Shown here: piece after piece, positions 1 through 6,907 of the stretch
How positions within the stretch are numbered: the stretch's first letter is position 1
Layout of the letters: the number at the start of each line of letters is the position of its first letter
NCBI GenBank assembly: GCA_023664325.1
Contig: JAMPFS010000086.1
Span: forward strand, 1 to 8,086
From: Clostridium sp.
GTDB lineage: Bacteria > Bacillota > Clostridia > Lachnospirales > Lachnospiraceae
Length of the DNA: 8,086 nucleotides
Direction: 5' to 3'
The notes under the pieces: model-generated
Seen by the model: the letters and a program-made list of their open reading frames with translations, nothing else
Databases searched by the model: none
What the model was told of the DNA's origin: nothing
Translations under genes and position numbers: made by a program

Positions 1-258
1 GCCGTGATGGTTCCGTTTATTGTTCTCTTTGGACCGACCTTTTTAAGTGATAGAAGCGGCTATCTGCTGAATCAGGTTTTAGGGTTATGGCCGGACAAAT
101 TAATGTCGCTTCGTGAACCGCTTCGGGTTTTCAATCTGGTGGAAATCGGGGGAACGGTAACCGGTTCGCTGAATGTGTTGTTTGTGCTTTATGCAGCGTT
201 GTCGGTTCTTCTTGCTCCGGTTATCTATCAGGTGTACCGGAGGACGGCAGTGAAGTAG
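1..258 (+). CDS. C-terminal fragment of a membrane protein, probably ABC-2 type transporter permease
   Basis: An open frame enters from the left edge and ends at TAG 256-258, giving 85 residues with no visible start. Two hydrophobic stretches can be seen: one at the left edge (VMVPFIVLFGPTFL), which is the end of a helix or re-entrant segment, and a clear final helix (VLFVLYAALSVLLAPVIYQV), followed by a positively charged tail YRRTAVK expected to face the cytoplasm. The extracytoplasmic linker with a WPDKLM / VEIGGTV pattern followed by a last helix and a YRR tail resembles permease subunits of Firmicutes ABC-2 exporters. That is recognition by style, not by a catalytic motif, and another polytopic protein is possible. 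The strong terminator 30 bases downstream shows this is the last gene of its transcript. Confidence 0.5.
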   Translation, partial: AVMVPFIVLFGPTFLSDRSGYLLNQVLGLWPDKLMSLREPLRVFNLVEIGGTVTGSLNVLFVLYAALSVLLAPVIYQVYRRTAVK

Positions 259-287
259 GATATTAAGAAAATTGTAAATGAGGTTAG

Positions 288-312
288 AAAACCCCGCTCC
301 GGCGGGGTTTTT
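288..312 (+). terminator. Rho-independent terminator of the left-edge permease gene
   Basis: A perfect 10-bp inverted repeat, AAAACCCCGC (288-297) and GCGGGGTTTT (302-311), encloses a TCCG tetraloop. The right arm ends in a T run (308-312). It lies 30 bases after the stop at 258. The A-rich left flank makes it partly usable in the other direction too, but nothing on the minus strand needs it. Confidence 0.93.
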
Positions 313-386
313 GAATGTTTATAGGATTTTCTGTTATGAACTCTATGTACTGAATTTATAATGTGCAAGATGGTATGAAAATTTAA

Positions 387-415
387 TTCAAACGTTATTT
401 CCAATGTGTTATAAT
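387..415 (+). promoter_or_regulatory. Extended -10 sigma-A promoter upstream of the 115-residue gene
   Basis: TTCAAA (387-392), a 17-base spacer and TATAAT (410-415), with TGT immediately before the -10 (407-409), give an extended -10 promoter. Transcription would start near 422 and leave a leader of about 150 bases before the ATG at 575. Two further TATAAT boxes (357-362, 461-466) have poor -35 partners. This is inference from consensus matching only. Confidence 0.6.
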
Positions 416-416
416 T

Positions 417-527
417 ATGAATAAAAGTCGGGATAAATCTATATCAGGGGGAGGTTCGCCTATAATAAATTTAGTGTTTTTAAGAGGTGGCGATAACTTT
501 ATGATAACTTATAAGAATTATCCTTAA
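417..527 (+). other. Possible short leader ORF(s) in the 5' region of the 115-residue gene
   Basis: The 316 bases from 259 to 574 hold no full gene beyond the terminator and promoter. One frame is open from ATG 417 to TAA 525-527 (36 codons), with an internal ATG at 501 that would give an 8-residue peptide, MITYKNYP. The internal ATG has an SD-like AGAGGTGG at 483-490, 10 bases away; the ATG at 417 has none and sits too close to the predicted transcription start at about 422 to be translated from it. This could be a regulatory leader peptide, a gene remnant, or a chance open frame in AT-rich DNA. Confidence 0.2.
492..522. repeat. Tandem GATAACTT repeat running into an imperfect palindrome
   Basis: GATAACTTTAT (492-502) is followed at once by GATAACTTATA (503-513), a near-perfect 11-base tandem repeat. 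The second copy also begins an imperfect palindrome, GATAACTTAT / AAGAATTATC (503-522), with matching outer pentamers. It lies between the promoter and the SD of the 115-residue gene, so it could be an operator or a mRNA stem. AT-rich sequence makes chance matches easy. Confidence 0.25.
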
Positions 528-574
528 ATGGGATGGTTAATTATCTGGATTTTTTTAAAGAGGAGTGAGTATAT

Positions 575-922
575 ATGGATAACATAATTTTGGAACAAAT
601 AAATGATTTATTCGACTCATATGATTTATTCGGTGGATCAGGAATGAAAAGAATACGAGATAATGTTAAAAAGAAAATACCAGATATAGGTGAAGAATAC
701 ATCAAAGAATTAGAAGATTATTTGAATGGATTTTATAACTATTGCATAAAGTTTGGAGAGTTACTGGCAGATAAATACAAAACGCCATTTTTGCCAGGCA
801 ATGAACAGGCTCAAAAGGAAATAGCAGAATATGTTATTGAATGTCAAAGACAATATCCTGAGATTGATGAAGAACATATTGTTGGTGTTTTTTCCAATGT
901 TTGCTGGTTAGCAAATAGATAA
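575..922 (+). CDS. Small acidic protein of unknown function (115 aa)
   Basis: ATG 575 is preceded by AGGAG at 561-565 with a 9-base spacing, and the frame ends at TAA 920-922. I do not recognise a family. The protein is soluble-looking and mostly helical by composition, with many Asp/Glu/Lys residues (for example EEYIKELEDYLNGFYNY near residues 40-56), two or three scattered cysteines and an aromatic C-terminus (VFSNVCWLANR). There is no signal peptide, membrane helix or DNA-binding motif visible. Its DNA is clearly richer in A and T than the kinase and permease genes around it, which suggests a separate acquisition. It is followed by the DUF4143 ATPase gene after 117 bases, but that gene has its own promoter, so a joint function is not established. 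Confidence 0.8.
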   Translation: MDNIILEQINDLFDSYDLFGGSGMKRIRDNVKKKIPDIGEEYIKELEDYLNGFYNYCIKFGELLADKYKTPFLPGNEQAQKEIAEYVIECQRQYPEIDEEHIVGVFSNVCWLANR

Positions 923-952
923 GCATTTTCTTTCAGATAAGGAATAAATGAT

Positions 953-974
953 TTTTTGCATTGCAGTGCAAAAA
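953..974. repeat. TTTTTGCA / TGCAAAAA inverted repeat beside the ATPase promoter
   Basis: TTTTTGCA (953-960) and TGCAAAAA (967-974) form a perfect 8-bp inverted repeat around TTGCAG. A third copy, TTTTTGCA, occurs at 993-1000, directly against the -10 box. The copies flank the -35 element at 978-983, so this could be an operator. Alternatively the hairpin could close the transcript of the 115-residue gene: the stem ends in A rather than T on the + strand, so as a terminator it would be poor. Confidence 0.4.
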
Positions 975-977
975 GTG

Positions 978-1006
978 TTGATAAAAAGAAAGTTTTTGCA
1001 TATAAT
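978..1006 (+). promoter_or_regulatory. Near-consensus sigma-A promoter of the ATPase gene
   Basis: TTGATA (978-983), a 17-base spacer and a perfect TATAAT (1001-1006) predict a start near 1013. This lies inside the longest possible reading frame (TTG at 956) and only about 27 bases before ATG 1040, so it also helps decide the start codon of the ATPase gene. Confidence 0.75.
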
Positions 1007-1039
1007 AGAATCATATTGATTAGAAATGGGGAAGAAGAT

Positions 1040-2245
1040 ATGATTTTAAGGACAGAATATTTTGAAAAACTGGCAGGTTATAGGGATAAACAGATTATCA
1101 AGGTGGTTACCGGCATAAGAAGATGCGGAAAGTCTACATTATTACAGCAGTTTAGGGAATATTTGCTAAAAGATGGCGTTCAGGAGAAGCAGATTATTTC
1201 CATAAATTTTGAAGATTATGAATATGAGGAATTAACAGATCCGAAACAGCTCTATCAGTATATTAAGGAACGGATTTTGCCGGCGCAGATGAATTATATT
1301 TTTTTGGATGAAATTCAGAATGTCAGAGATTTCCAAAAGGTGGTTGACAGTTTTTTTATAAAAGAAAATGTAGATATCTATATCACCGGATCAAATGCTT
1401 ATATGCTGTCAGGGGAACTGGCTACGCTGCTTACAGGCAGATATGTGAAAATAGAAATGCTTCCCTTTTCTTTTTATGAATTTATGCAGGCAAAGCAAAA
1501 GGAAGGCAGCCTGGATTCCTTATATCGGGAATATATTGAAACGAGTTCTTTTCCATTTGTATTAAATATGGATCAGGAAAAAGGACAGGTCAAGGATTAT
1601 TTATCGGGTATTTATGATACGATCATCTTAAAGGATGTTGTAGGACGTAAAAAAATAGCAGATGTTATGATGCTGGAAAGTGTAATGCGTTTCCTGATGG
1701 ATAACATAGGAAACCAGCTTTCCACAAAAAAGATTAGTGATACAATGGCTTCCAATGGAAGAAAAATCAATGTCCGGACGGTGGAATCTTACATTTCTTC
1801 CTTTATGGAAGCGTATATTGTATATCAGGCAAAGCGGTATGATATCAAAGGGAAACAGTATTTAAAGACATTGGAAAAATACTATATTGCAGATATTGGC
1901 ATTCGGAATGCCATGCTGGGAAAAACAGCAGTGGACGTGGGGCATATCCTTGAAAATGTGATTTATCTGGAACTGCTTAGGAGAGGATATGATGTATATA
2001 CAGGCAAAATAGATGAATTTGAGGTTGATTTTGTAGTACAGAATGAGGACGGGAAAAAATATATTCAGGTTGCCGCAAGCACCCGTGATGAAAAAACTTT
2101 GGAACGGGAACTGCGCCCGCTGCAAAAAATTCCGGATCATTATCCGAAGGTGATTTTAACCTTAGATAATGACCCGGCTGCCGATTATGACGGTATCCGA
2201 AGATTAAATGCATTAGAGTATCTGGCACATCAGATAACGATATAG
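1040..2245 (+). CDS. AAA+ family ATPase with C-terminal DUF4143 domain (401 aa)
   Basis: The N-terminal half is a P-loop ATPase: Walker A TGIRRCGKST at residues 24-33, Walker B YIFLDEIQ at about 86-93, and a sensor-like ITGSNAYML at about 116-124 followed by LLTGR. The middle carries a winged-helix-like segment (KKISDTMASN, about 230-240). The C-terminal DUF4143 part has the family pattern LENVIYLELLRRGYDV, then EVDFVV and YIQVA, which corresponds to a PD-(D/E)XK-like nuclease fold. The final E-x-K position is Q-V-A here, as in one common subgroup, so nuclease activity is doubtful. Such ATPases are widespread in anaerobes and their cellular role is largely unknown. ATG 1040 is chosen over the in-frame TTG at 956: GGGGAAGAAG (1028-1037) is its SD, and the promoter at 978-1006 would start transcription downstream of the TTG. 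The gene is convergent with the kinase gene, 37 bases away. Confidence 0.92.
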   Translation: MILRTEYFEKLAGYRDKQIIKVVTGIRRCGKSTLLQQFREYLLKDGVQEKQIISINFEDYEYEELTDPKQLYQYIKERILPAQMNYIFLDEIQNVRDFQKVVDSFFIKENVDIYITGSNAYMLSGELATLLTGRYVKIEMLPFSFYEFMQAKQKEGSLDSLYREYIETSSFPFVLNMDQEKGQVKDYLSGIYDTIILKDVVGRKKIADVMMLESVMRFLMDNIGNQLSTKKISDTMASNGRKINVRTVESYISSFMEAYIVYQAKRYDIKGKQYLKTLEKYYIADIGIRNAMLGKTAVDVGHILENVIYLELLRRGYDVYTGKIDEFEVDFVVQNEDGKKYIQVAASTRDEKTLERELRPLQKIPDHYPKVILTLDNDPAADYDGIRRLNALEYLAHQITI

Positions 2246-2282
2246 GCAGTGCGGTTTGGCTGATTATCAACAGGTCAGCACA

Positions 2283-5240
2283 CTAGTATAAAACACGCCG
2301 GATTTCCTGACAGAGTTTGTCCATATCCAGTGGTTTGGCAACATGGCCGTCCATGCCTGCATCCAGGCAGGCGGCAATATCCTCGGCGAAAGCATCTGCC
2401 GTCATGGCAATGATCGGGATATTTTTGACGTAATCCCGCGGTGATTTGCGGATTTCCTTTGTTGCTTCCCTGCCGTTCATGACGGGCATTTGAATATCCA
2501 TCAGGATAAGGTCATATTCGCCGTCTTCCGCATTTTGCATCATTTCACAGGCGATCTTGCCGTTGTCGGCATGGTAAGTAATCACTCCGTACATGCCAAG
2601 CAGCTCATTTGCAACTTCCCAGTTAATGTCGTTGTCTTCGGCGATAAGGACATTCAGACCTTTGAGGTCGTCGTTTCCGGCTTCGGTAATCGCACTGCTT
2701 TCTTCGTCCATGTTAAGCACATGCTTTATCTTTTCGGACAGATATGACTTAAACAAAGGCTTGCATATAAATCCGTCTGCGCCGCTGTTTTTCGCCTCTT
2801 CCTCGATATCCGACCAGTCGTAGGCGGTTACGAGTATGATTGACGTATTTTTACCTACAATATCGCGTATCGCGCGTACCGTTTGCCCGCCGCTCATTTC
2901 CGGCATTTTCCAATCGACCAGGGCAACCGCATAATCATTGCCCATTTCGTGCCGTGCTTTCACGAGTTCAAGCGCTTTTTCGCCACAGGAAGCCGTTTCC
3001 GCTTTTGCTCCCATTTCTTCCACCACGTCCTCTGTGATGGCAAGGAATGTTTCATCATCATCTACGAGCAGAATGTCTACCGGCGGAAGCGTGTAAACAC
3101 GGTCGTCGTCTTCGCCTATGGGCAGTTCCAGTTTTACCGTAAATGTGGTTCCTTTATCCGGTTCGCTTTTGCAGTCTATCGTGCCGTTCATCAGCATGAC
3201 CATTTGTTTTACGATTGCAAGCCCAAGCCCCGTACCCTGTATTTTGTTGGTACGGCTGTCGTCGGCACGGGTAAATGCATCAAACATATGCTCCATATAT
3301 TCCCGGTTCATGCCGATTCCGTTGTCGCTGACAATATAGGTGAGCTGCACCGTCTGTTCCTTTGTGCGTTCTTCGTACAGGTCAAGTATAATCTTGCCGC
3401 CGTCCGGCGTATATTTGACCGCATTGCTCAAAATATTGATAAACACCTGGCTGACACGCAGTTCGTCACCGTAGAGGATTTCGGAGTCTACACTGTGAAT
3501 ATGCACATCAAATTCCTGATCTCTGGATTTTATCATCGGGCACACGATATTGACGAGGTTTTCTACTGTTCGGCGCAGCGAAAAATTAATCGGGCTGAGC
3601 GTGAGCTTGCCGCTCTCTATTTTGGAAATGTCCAAAACATCATTGATGAGCGTTAAAAGGTGCTGGCTCGACAGTGTTATTTTATCAAGGCAGTCGTTTA
3701 ATTTTTCCTTGTCGTCGGTATGCTTTTTGGCGATATCCGTCATTCCGACAATCGCATTCATCGGGGTGCGGATGTCGTGGCTCATGCTCGACAAAAAGTT
3801 TGTCTTTGCTTTATTTGCCGTATCTGCCATCTCAAGCGCATTTTGCAGGGAATCCTGCATTTGCGCCTGCTGGCGGTTGTAGGCATGGGATTTTTTGATG
3901 TAATAAGCAAAGGTCAGCGCAAGCACGGCAAAAAATACGATCAACACAATGGCAAAGAGATAGGCATATTGTTTGAAAAAATCCATAAAGGTAGGCTCCG
4001 GCCTGGCGATACTTGCATATCTCATCAATGTACCCGTGATGACTTCACTGTTAATCTGGTTAATCATTTTATCGAGTATTATGGCTAAAATGCTGTTGTC
4101 CTGATTCACCAACAGGCAGAGTTCCTCGGATTTGTCGGGATAACTGATGTTCAGTTCATCAGCGCCATCATAACCGCTGAGAACGCGCTGTAATATGCTC
4201 GAATAACCAATGATGCATTTTGCCTGATTGGAATGTACAGCCTCGATTGCCTCATTGAAATTTTCGTATTCCATTATCGTGGAAGAGGGATAGTTATTTG
4301 GCACATACTCCCTTAACCCGAGTGATGTCTTGGAAACGGCTATGCTCGAAGTGATATCGTCTGTATACTCGCCGTGATAAATAATCATCATTCGTTCTGT
4401 AACAACCGGTTCGGTCTGGCGCAGTCCCTTGTTCTCTGCCAGCCACGAATCAGAATACATCGGAAATCCTACGTCCACGGTATTATTTTTCAAGGCATCC
4501 TCTAAATCTGCAACATACTCAAAGCATACCGGAACAACTTCCAAGCCGGTAAACTCTTTAAGCTGGCGGATCATTTCGCCTGCAAGCCCAATGGGATTGC
4601 CGTCCTCGTCCTGATCGGAAAACGGCAGGTGGTGGCGCGTATACCCGAATTTCAATGAGTTTTTCCCGGTTAGCCACTGTTCTTCGCGCTCGGTTAAAGC
4701 CTGAAGCGATGCCTGGCTGTAATATTTCTGGCGCAATTCCAGCGTAAATGTCGGGAAAACGGTATCGATCTGCGACATGGCGTAATCCAGTTTGTCAAGC
4801 AGTGCAGGATCGGACTTTTTGACGGCAAAGTACCGGTTATTGCCAAGCCCCATATCCATGGTTGAAAAATTGACTTTATTGTTGAGGCTGTCCGTTGATT
4901 TATCTGCTCCCGCCATGATATCAATGTCGCCGTCAATCAGCATCTGGCATATTTCCTCTTTGCTGCCGTACACATACTCATATTTCCATTCCGCAAACGA
5001 TGCCAGCAGTTGATAGTAGTCGTATGCGTAGCCGGATTTGCGCACATCATCGGAAAAACCGTCCTGAAACGCCGGCTCGCCGTCATCATAGTAGCCGATG
5101 CGTACCGTTGCCGCTTCTGTGTTGGGAATCGAATTCGTTTCCTGCTTCCCGGCGGCAGCAGAGGCAGGCATTGCGAAAAAGGTAACGCCTGCTACAAAAC
5201 AAAGAATAAAAGCAATAATCTGCATGGTAATTTTTTTCAT
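2283..5240 (-). CDS. Hybrid sensor histidine kinase with two solute-binding domains and two receiver domains (985 aa)
   Basis: Order of parts: signal peptide or anchor 1-29 (IIAFILCFVAGVTFFAMPASA); solute-binding-protein-like domain about 44-175; second such domain about 196-410; one membrane helix about 425-447; coiled linker; HisKA with H488 in SMSHDIRTPMNAIVG; HATPase with N606 (ILSNAVKY), SDNGIGM at 638-644 and GTGLGLAIV at 669-677; receiver 1 with DDD 727-729, D776, T805 and K827; receiver 2 with E868-D869, D915, T947 and K969. All phosphorelay residues are present. There is no HPt domain and no DNA-binding output, so phosphate must pass to proteins encoded elsewhere. The sensor should bind a small solute such as an amino acid outside the membrane; the ligand cannot be read. 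ATG 5240 is preferred to TTG 5243 because AGGAGG at 5249-5254 stands 8 bases from it. No response regulator lies beside it, so it is an orphan in this window. Confidence 0.95.
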   Translation of the reverse strand: MKKITMQIIAFILCFVAGVTFFAMPASAAAGKQETNSIPNTEAATVRIGYYDDGEPAFQDGFSDDVRKSGYAYDYYQLLASFAEWKYEYVYGSKEEICQMLIDGDIDIMAGADKSTDSLNNKVNFSTMDMGLGNNRYFAVKKSDPALLDKLDYAMSQIDTVFPTFTLELRQKYYSQASLQALTEREEQWLTGKNSLKFGYTRHHLPFSDQDEDGNPIGLAGEMIRQLKEFTGLEVVPVCFEYVADLEDALKNNTVDVGFPMYSDSWLAENKGLRQTEPVVTERMMIIYHGEYTDDITSSIAVSKTSLGLREYVPNNYPSSTIMEYENFNEAIEAVHSNQAKCIIGYSSILQRVLSGYDGADELNISYPDKSEELCLLVNQDNSILAIILDKMINQINSEVITGTLMRYASIARPEPTFMDFFKQYAYLFAIVLIVFFAVLALTFAYYIKKSHAYNRQQAQMQDSLQNALEMADTANKAKTNFLSSMSHDIRTPMNAIVGMTDIAKKHTDDKEKLNDCLDKITLSSQHLLTLINDVLDISKIESGKLTLSPINFSLRRTVENLVNIVCPMIKSRDQEFDVHIHSVDSEILYGDELRVSQVFINILSNAVKYTPDGGKIILDLYEERTKEQTVQLTYIVSDNGIGMNREYMEHMFDAFTRADDSRTNKIQGTGLGLAIVKQMVMLMNGTIDCKSEPDKGTTFTVKLELPIGEDDDRVYTLPPVDILLVDDDETFLAITEDVVEEMGAKAETASCGEKALELVKARHEMGNDYAVALVDWKMPEMSGGQTVRAIRDIVGKNTSIILVTAYDWSDIEEEAKNSGADGFICKPLFKSYLSEKIKHVLNMDEESSAITEAGNDDLKGLNVLIAEDNDINWEVANELLGMYGVITYHADNGKIACEMMQNAEDGEYDLILMDIQMPVMNGREATKEIRKSPRDYVKNIPIIAMTADAFAEDIAACLDAGMDGHVAKPLDMDKLCQEIRRVLY

Positions 5241-5272
5241 CAACCTGACCTCCTCATATGTTTAACCCCATT

Positions 5273-5281
5273 ATTTTACCA
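5273..5281 (-). promoter_or_regulatory. Probable extended -10 promoter of the hybrid kinase gene
   Basis: On the minus strand the sequence reads TGGTAAAAT: an extended -10 (TGn) with TAAAAT at 5278-5273. The -35 region is poor. Transcription would start near 5266, giving a leader of about 26 bases with the AGGAGG SD at 5254-5249. This is the best candidate in the region but rests on one element. Confidence 0.4.
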
Positions 5282-5362
5282 TAAATATGACTGCAATGCT
5301 ATTAAATTTTGCGGGGGGTTCTTTTTTCCCTGGCAGGTTTCCCTTCTGCTAGGAAGTTCCGA

Positions 5363-5391
5363 TTGCTTTGACCGTTTTTTCAGGGTATAAT
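5363..5391 (+). promoter_or_regulatory. Probable promoter of the XRE regulator gene
   Basis: A perfect TATAAT (5386-5391) lies 17 bases from TTGCTT (5363-5368). A better-looking TTGACC at 5368-5373 is only 12 bases away and cannot serve the same -10. A start near 5398 would leave about 212 bases of leader before ATG 5610. Confidence 0.45.
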
Positions 5392-5397
5392 GGCTTT

Positions 5398-5609
5398 TGT
5401 GTTTCAGGCAAAGATACAAAGCAGTTTCCGAACGGGGAAAGTGGGAATCACTCGTGAATTATGAATCATAGAACAGGCTGTAAAACACATTTGACACTGC
5501 AAAAATGCAGGATGTCAAAGACTTTTGATTGCAAAAAGCGTTCCTTTGCAGTACGTTGGTTAAGCAGTGTGACGGGAATTGCCCGCATGGACGAGGGAGG
5601 ATCGGAAAA
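5398..5609 (+). promoter_or_regulatory. Long structured leader upstream of the XRE regulator
   Basis: No gene is visible between the two divergent start codons (5241-5609). The + strand leader carries several inverted repeats. The strongest is TTTGACA-CTGCA (5490-5501) with TGCAG-GA-TGTCAAA (5506-5519): 12 pairs with a two-base bulge around an AAAA loop, followed by GACTTTT. Next come TGCAAA (5530-5535) with TTTGCA (5545-5550), then CGGG (5573-5576) with CCCG (5582-5585) just before the SD. The outer heptamer pair could equally be a protein-binding operator, for example for autoregulation by the XRE protein. I recognise no known riboswitch class. Confidence 0.45.
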
Positions 5610-6185
5610 ATGAATCTCGGAGAGCAAATCAGAAAATACAGGACGGAATTATCATTATCGCAGGATCAGCTTGCCGAAAAGCTTTTTGTTTCCAGACAGT
5701 CAATCTCAAACTGGGAAAATGATAAAACGTATCCGGATATTAAAAGTTTGCTGCTGCTGAGTGAACTGTTTTCCGTCTCTCTGGATCAACTGGTGAAAGG
5801 AGACGTAGAAATCATGAAACAGGAACTTAACGAACAGGATCGGGCGGATTTATCAAGAAAAAGCGCAATATTATCCATCCTTTTTCTGGCGATCCTTTTG
5901 CTGCCGATACCGCTTGCCAGATTTTTTGGCTGGTGGGGGCTGCTGATTTACCTGATGATCTGGGCTGTATCATTCTGGTATGCTAATGAGGTGGAGAAAT
6001 ACAAAAAACGTCTGGATATCCAGACATACAGGGAAATCGTGGCTTTTATGGAGGGCAGGACGATGTCGGAAATTGAAAAGGCGCGCGAGAGCGGGAAACG
6101 GATTTATCAAAAAATCTTTTTGGCAGTCGGCAGTGCGCTGCTTGCCGTAATCGTTTGTGCGGTGATGTATTGGCTGATTGGGTAG
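5610..6185 (+). CDS. XRE-family helix-turn-helix regulator with C-terminal membrane helices (191 aa)
   Basis: Residues 1-62 are a complete HTH of the Cro/C1 type (IRKYRTELSLSQDQLAEKLF, then VSRQSISNWENDKTYPDIKS and the closing LLLLSELFSVSLDQLVKGD). After a charged linker come hydrophobic segments at about 86-104, 108-124 and 168-189, so the DNA-binding part is probably tethered to the membrane. Regulators of this build occur in Firmicutes and are thought to respond to envelope or membrane-soluble signals; the target here is unknown. ATG 5610 has GGAGG at 5596-5600, 9 bases away; the in-frame TTG at 5529 lies in the structured leader without an SD and is rejected. It is convergent with the DUF4230 operon, with 41 bases between the two stop codons. 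The nearby operon or its own leader are candidate targets by position only. Confidence 0.9.
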   Translation: MNLGEQIRKYRTELSLSQDQLAEKLFVSRQSISNWENDKTYPDIKSLLLLSELFSVSLDQLVKGDVEIMKQELNEQDRADLSRKSAILSILFLAILLLPIPLARFFGWWGLLIYLMIWAVSFWYANEVEKYKKRLDIQTYREIVAFMEGRTMSEIEKARESGKRIYQKIFLAVGSALLAVIVCAVMYWLIG

Positions 6186-6206
6186 ATGGTATTATATTAA
6201 GTCGCA

Positions 6207-6250
6207 GATTCCGGGGATGATTTGAATCACTGCGTTTCATCCCCGGAATC
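6207..6250. terminator. Perfect 14-bp inverted repeat between convergent genes, possible bidirectional transcript end
   Basis: GATTCCGGGGATGA (6207-6220) and TCATCCCCGGAATC (6237-6250) match perfectly around a 16-base loop. The right arm lies inside the end of the DUF4230 lipoprotein gene and encodes part of its last residues (DSGDE). Neither side has a T run, so classic intrinsic termination is doubtful; it may act as a 3' end stabiliser or a weak terminator for both genes. Confidence 0.5.
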
Positions 6251-6895
6251 CGTTACATTATCCTCATAATTCCATTCAATCTGGTAATCGGTTTCCGAAA
6301 TTTCCCCAAGCTGCTTAATATAATTTTCAATGAGGTTTTTTGCGTTATCCTGTGCTCTTGTAAGCATTGCATTGTCATTTGCAAATAACTGCCGGATATC
6401 TTCCTCTGCGGCTGCGATTGCTTCTGTCTGGTTTTCTGCGGTAATCGGGTTTTTATTGATGCCGTCGTCGGATGAAATATAACTATCCTCTGTAAAGGAA
6501 TATTTTGACAAACCCAGTAATTGCGCTTTCGGAATGGTTATCACAACCCGCTCGCCGTCTGTTTCCATATTTACTTTTGATATATCAATTCCAAATTTGG
6601 CAACTCCGCTGTATTCAATCCAGAAGACACGCGCTTTTTCCCCGATATGCGATAACCCTTCTCCTTTCTCCTTGACGGATTTTGCTACATTATGGTAATA
6701 ACATTCCAGTGTTGCGAGATTACAGATGGATCTTATCTGGGAAATGTCCGGACAAACTGCCGGATTCTTTGCCACCTCCAAAGCATTTTCCGGCTCTTTG
6801 GTGTCAACCGGCTGGTTTTCCTCCCGGTATGAACAGGCACATATGGAAATCAAAAGTGTACACATCATCATAAACAGAATTATCTTTTTTCTCAT
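6227..6895 (-). CDS. DUF4230 family lipoprotein (222 aa)
   Basis: The N-terminus MRKKIILFMMMCTLLISICAC is a lipoprotein signal: charged start, hydrophobic core and lipobox I-C-A-C with the modified Cys at 21. A polar linker follows, then a DUF4230 core at about 50-200, seen as IRSICNLATLECYYHNVAK (54-72), WIEYSGVAKFGIDISKVNM (92-110) and RVVITIPKAQLLG (116-128), and a helical tail (AEEDIRQLFA, ENYIKQLGEI). The DUF4230 family is a bacterial surface or membrane-attached family of unknown function, possibly related to cell-envelope upkeep. ATG 6895 has GGGAG as SD, which overlaps the stop codon of the upstream paralogue; only 12 bases separate the two genes, so they are co-transcribed and probably coupled. 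The last codons form one arm of the 6207-6250 inverted repeat. Confidence 0.88.
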   Translation of the reverse strand: MRKKIILFMMMCTLLISICACSYREENQPVDTKEPENALEVAKNPAVCPDISQIRSICNLATLECYYHNVAKSVKEKGEGLSHIGEKARVFWIEYSGVAKFGIDISKVNMETDGERVVITIPKAQLLGLSKYSFTEDSYISSDDGINKNPITAENQTEAIAAAEEDIRQLFANDNAMLTRAQDNAKNLIENYIKQLGEISETDYQIEWNYEDNVTDSGDETQ

Positions 6896-6907
6896 TTGTA
6901 TGGCTCC

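Noticed and set aside
956..1039. TTG start extending the ATPase by 28 residues
   Set aside because: No SD, the extension covers the hairpin and the promoter (978-1006), and the family starts at the ATG at 1040 with its own SD.
2259..2279. GCTGA / TCAGC hairpin between the convergent ATPase and kinase genes
   Set aside because: Only 5 pairs, an 11-base loop and no T run; not a convincing terminator.
2490..3882. Several long + strand open frames opposite the kinase gene, the longest 2883-3656 (257 codons)
   Set aside because: They lie antisense to conserved HisKA, HATPase and receiver motifs, have low-complexity or unusual composition and lack SD sequences. They are shadows of the kinase codons.
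5368..5391. TTGACC / TATAAT as promoter of the XRE gene
   Set aside because: The spacer is only 12 bases, too short for sigma-A; TTGCTT at 5363 with 17 bases is preferred.
5529..5609. TTG start extending the XRE protein by 27 residues
   Set aside because: It lies in the structured leader without an SD; the HTH domain begins at once after ATG 5610, which has GGAGG.
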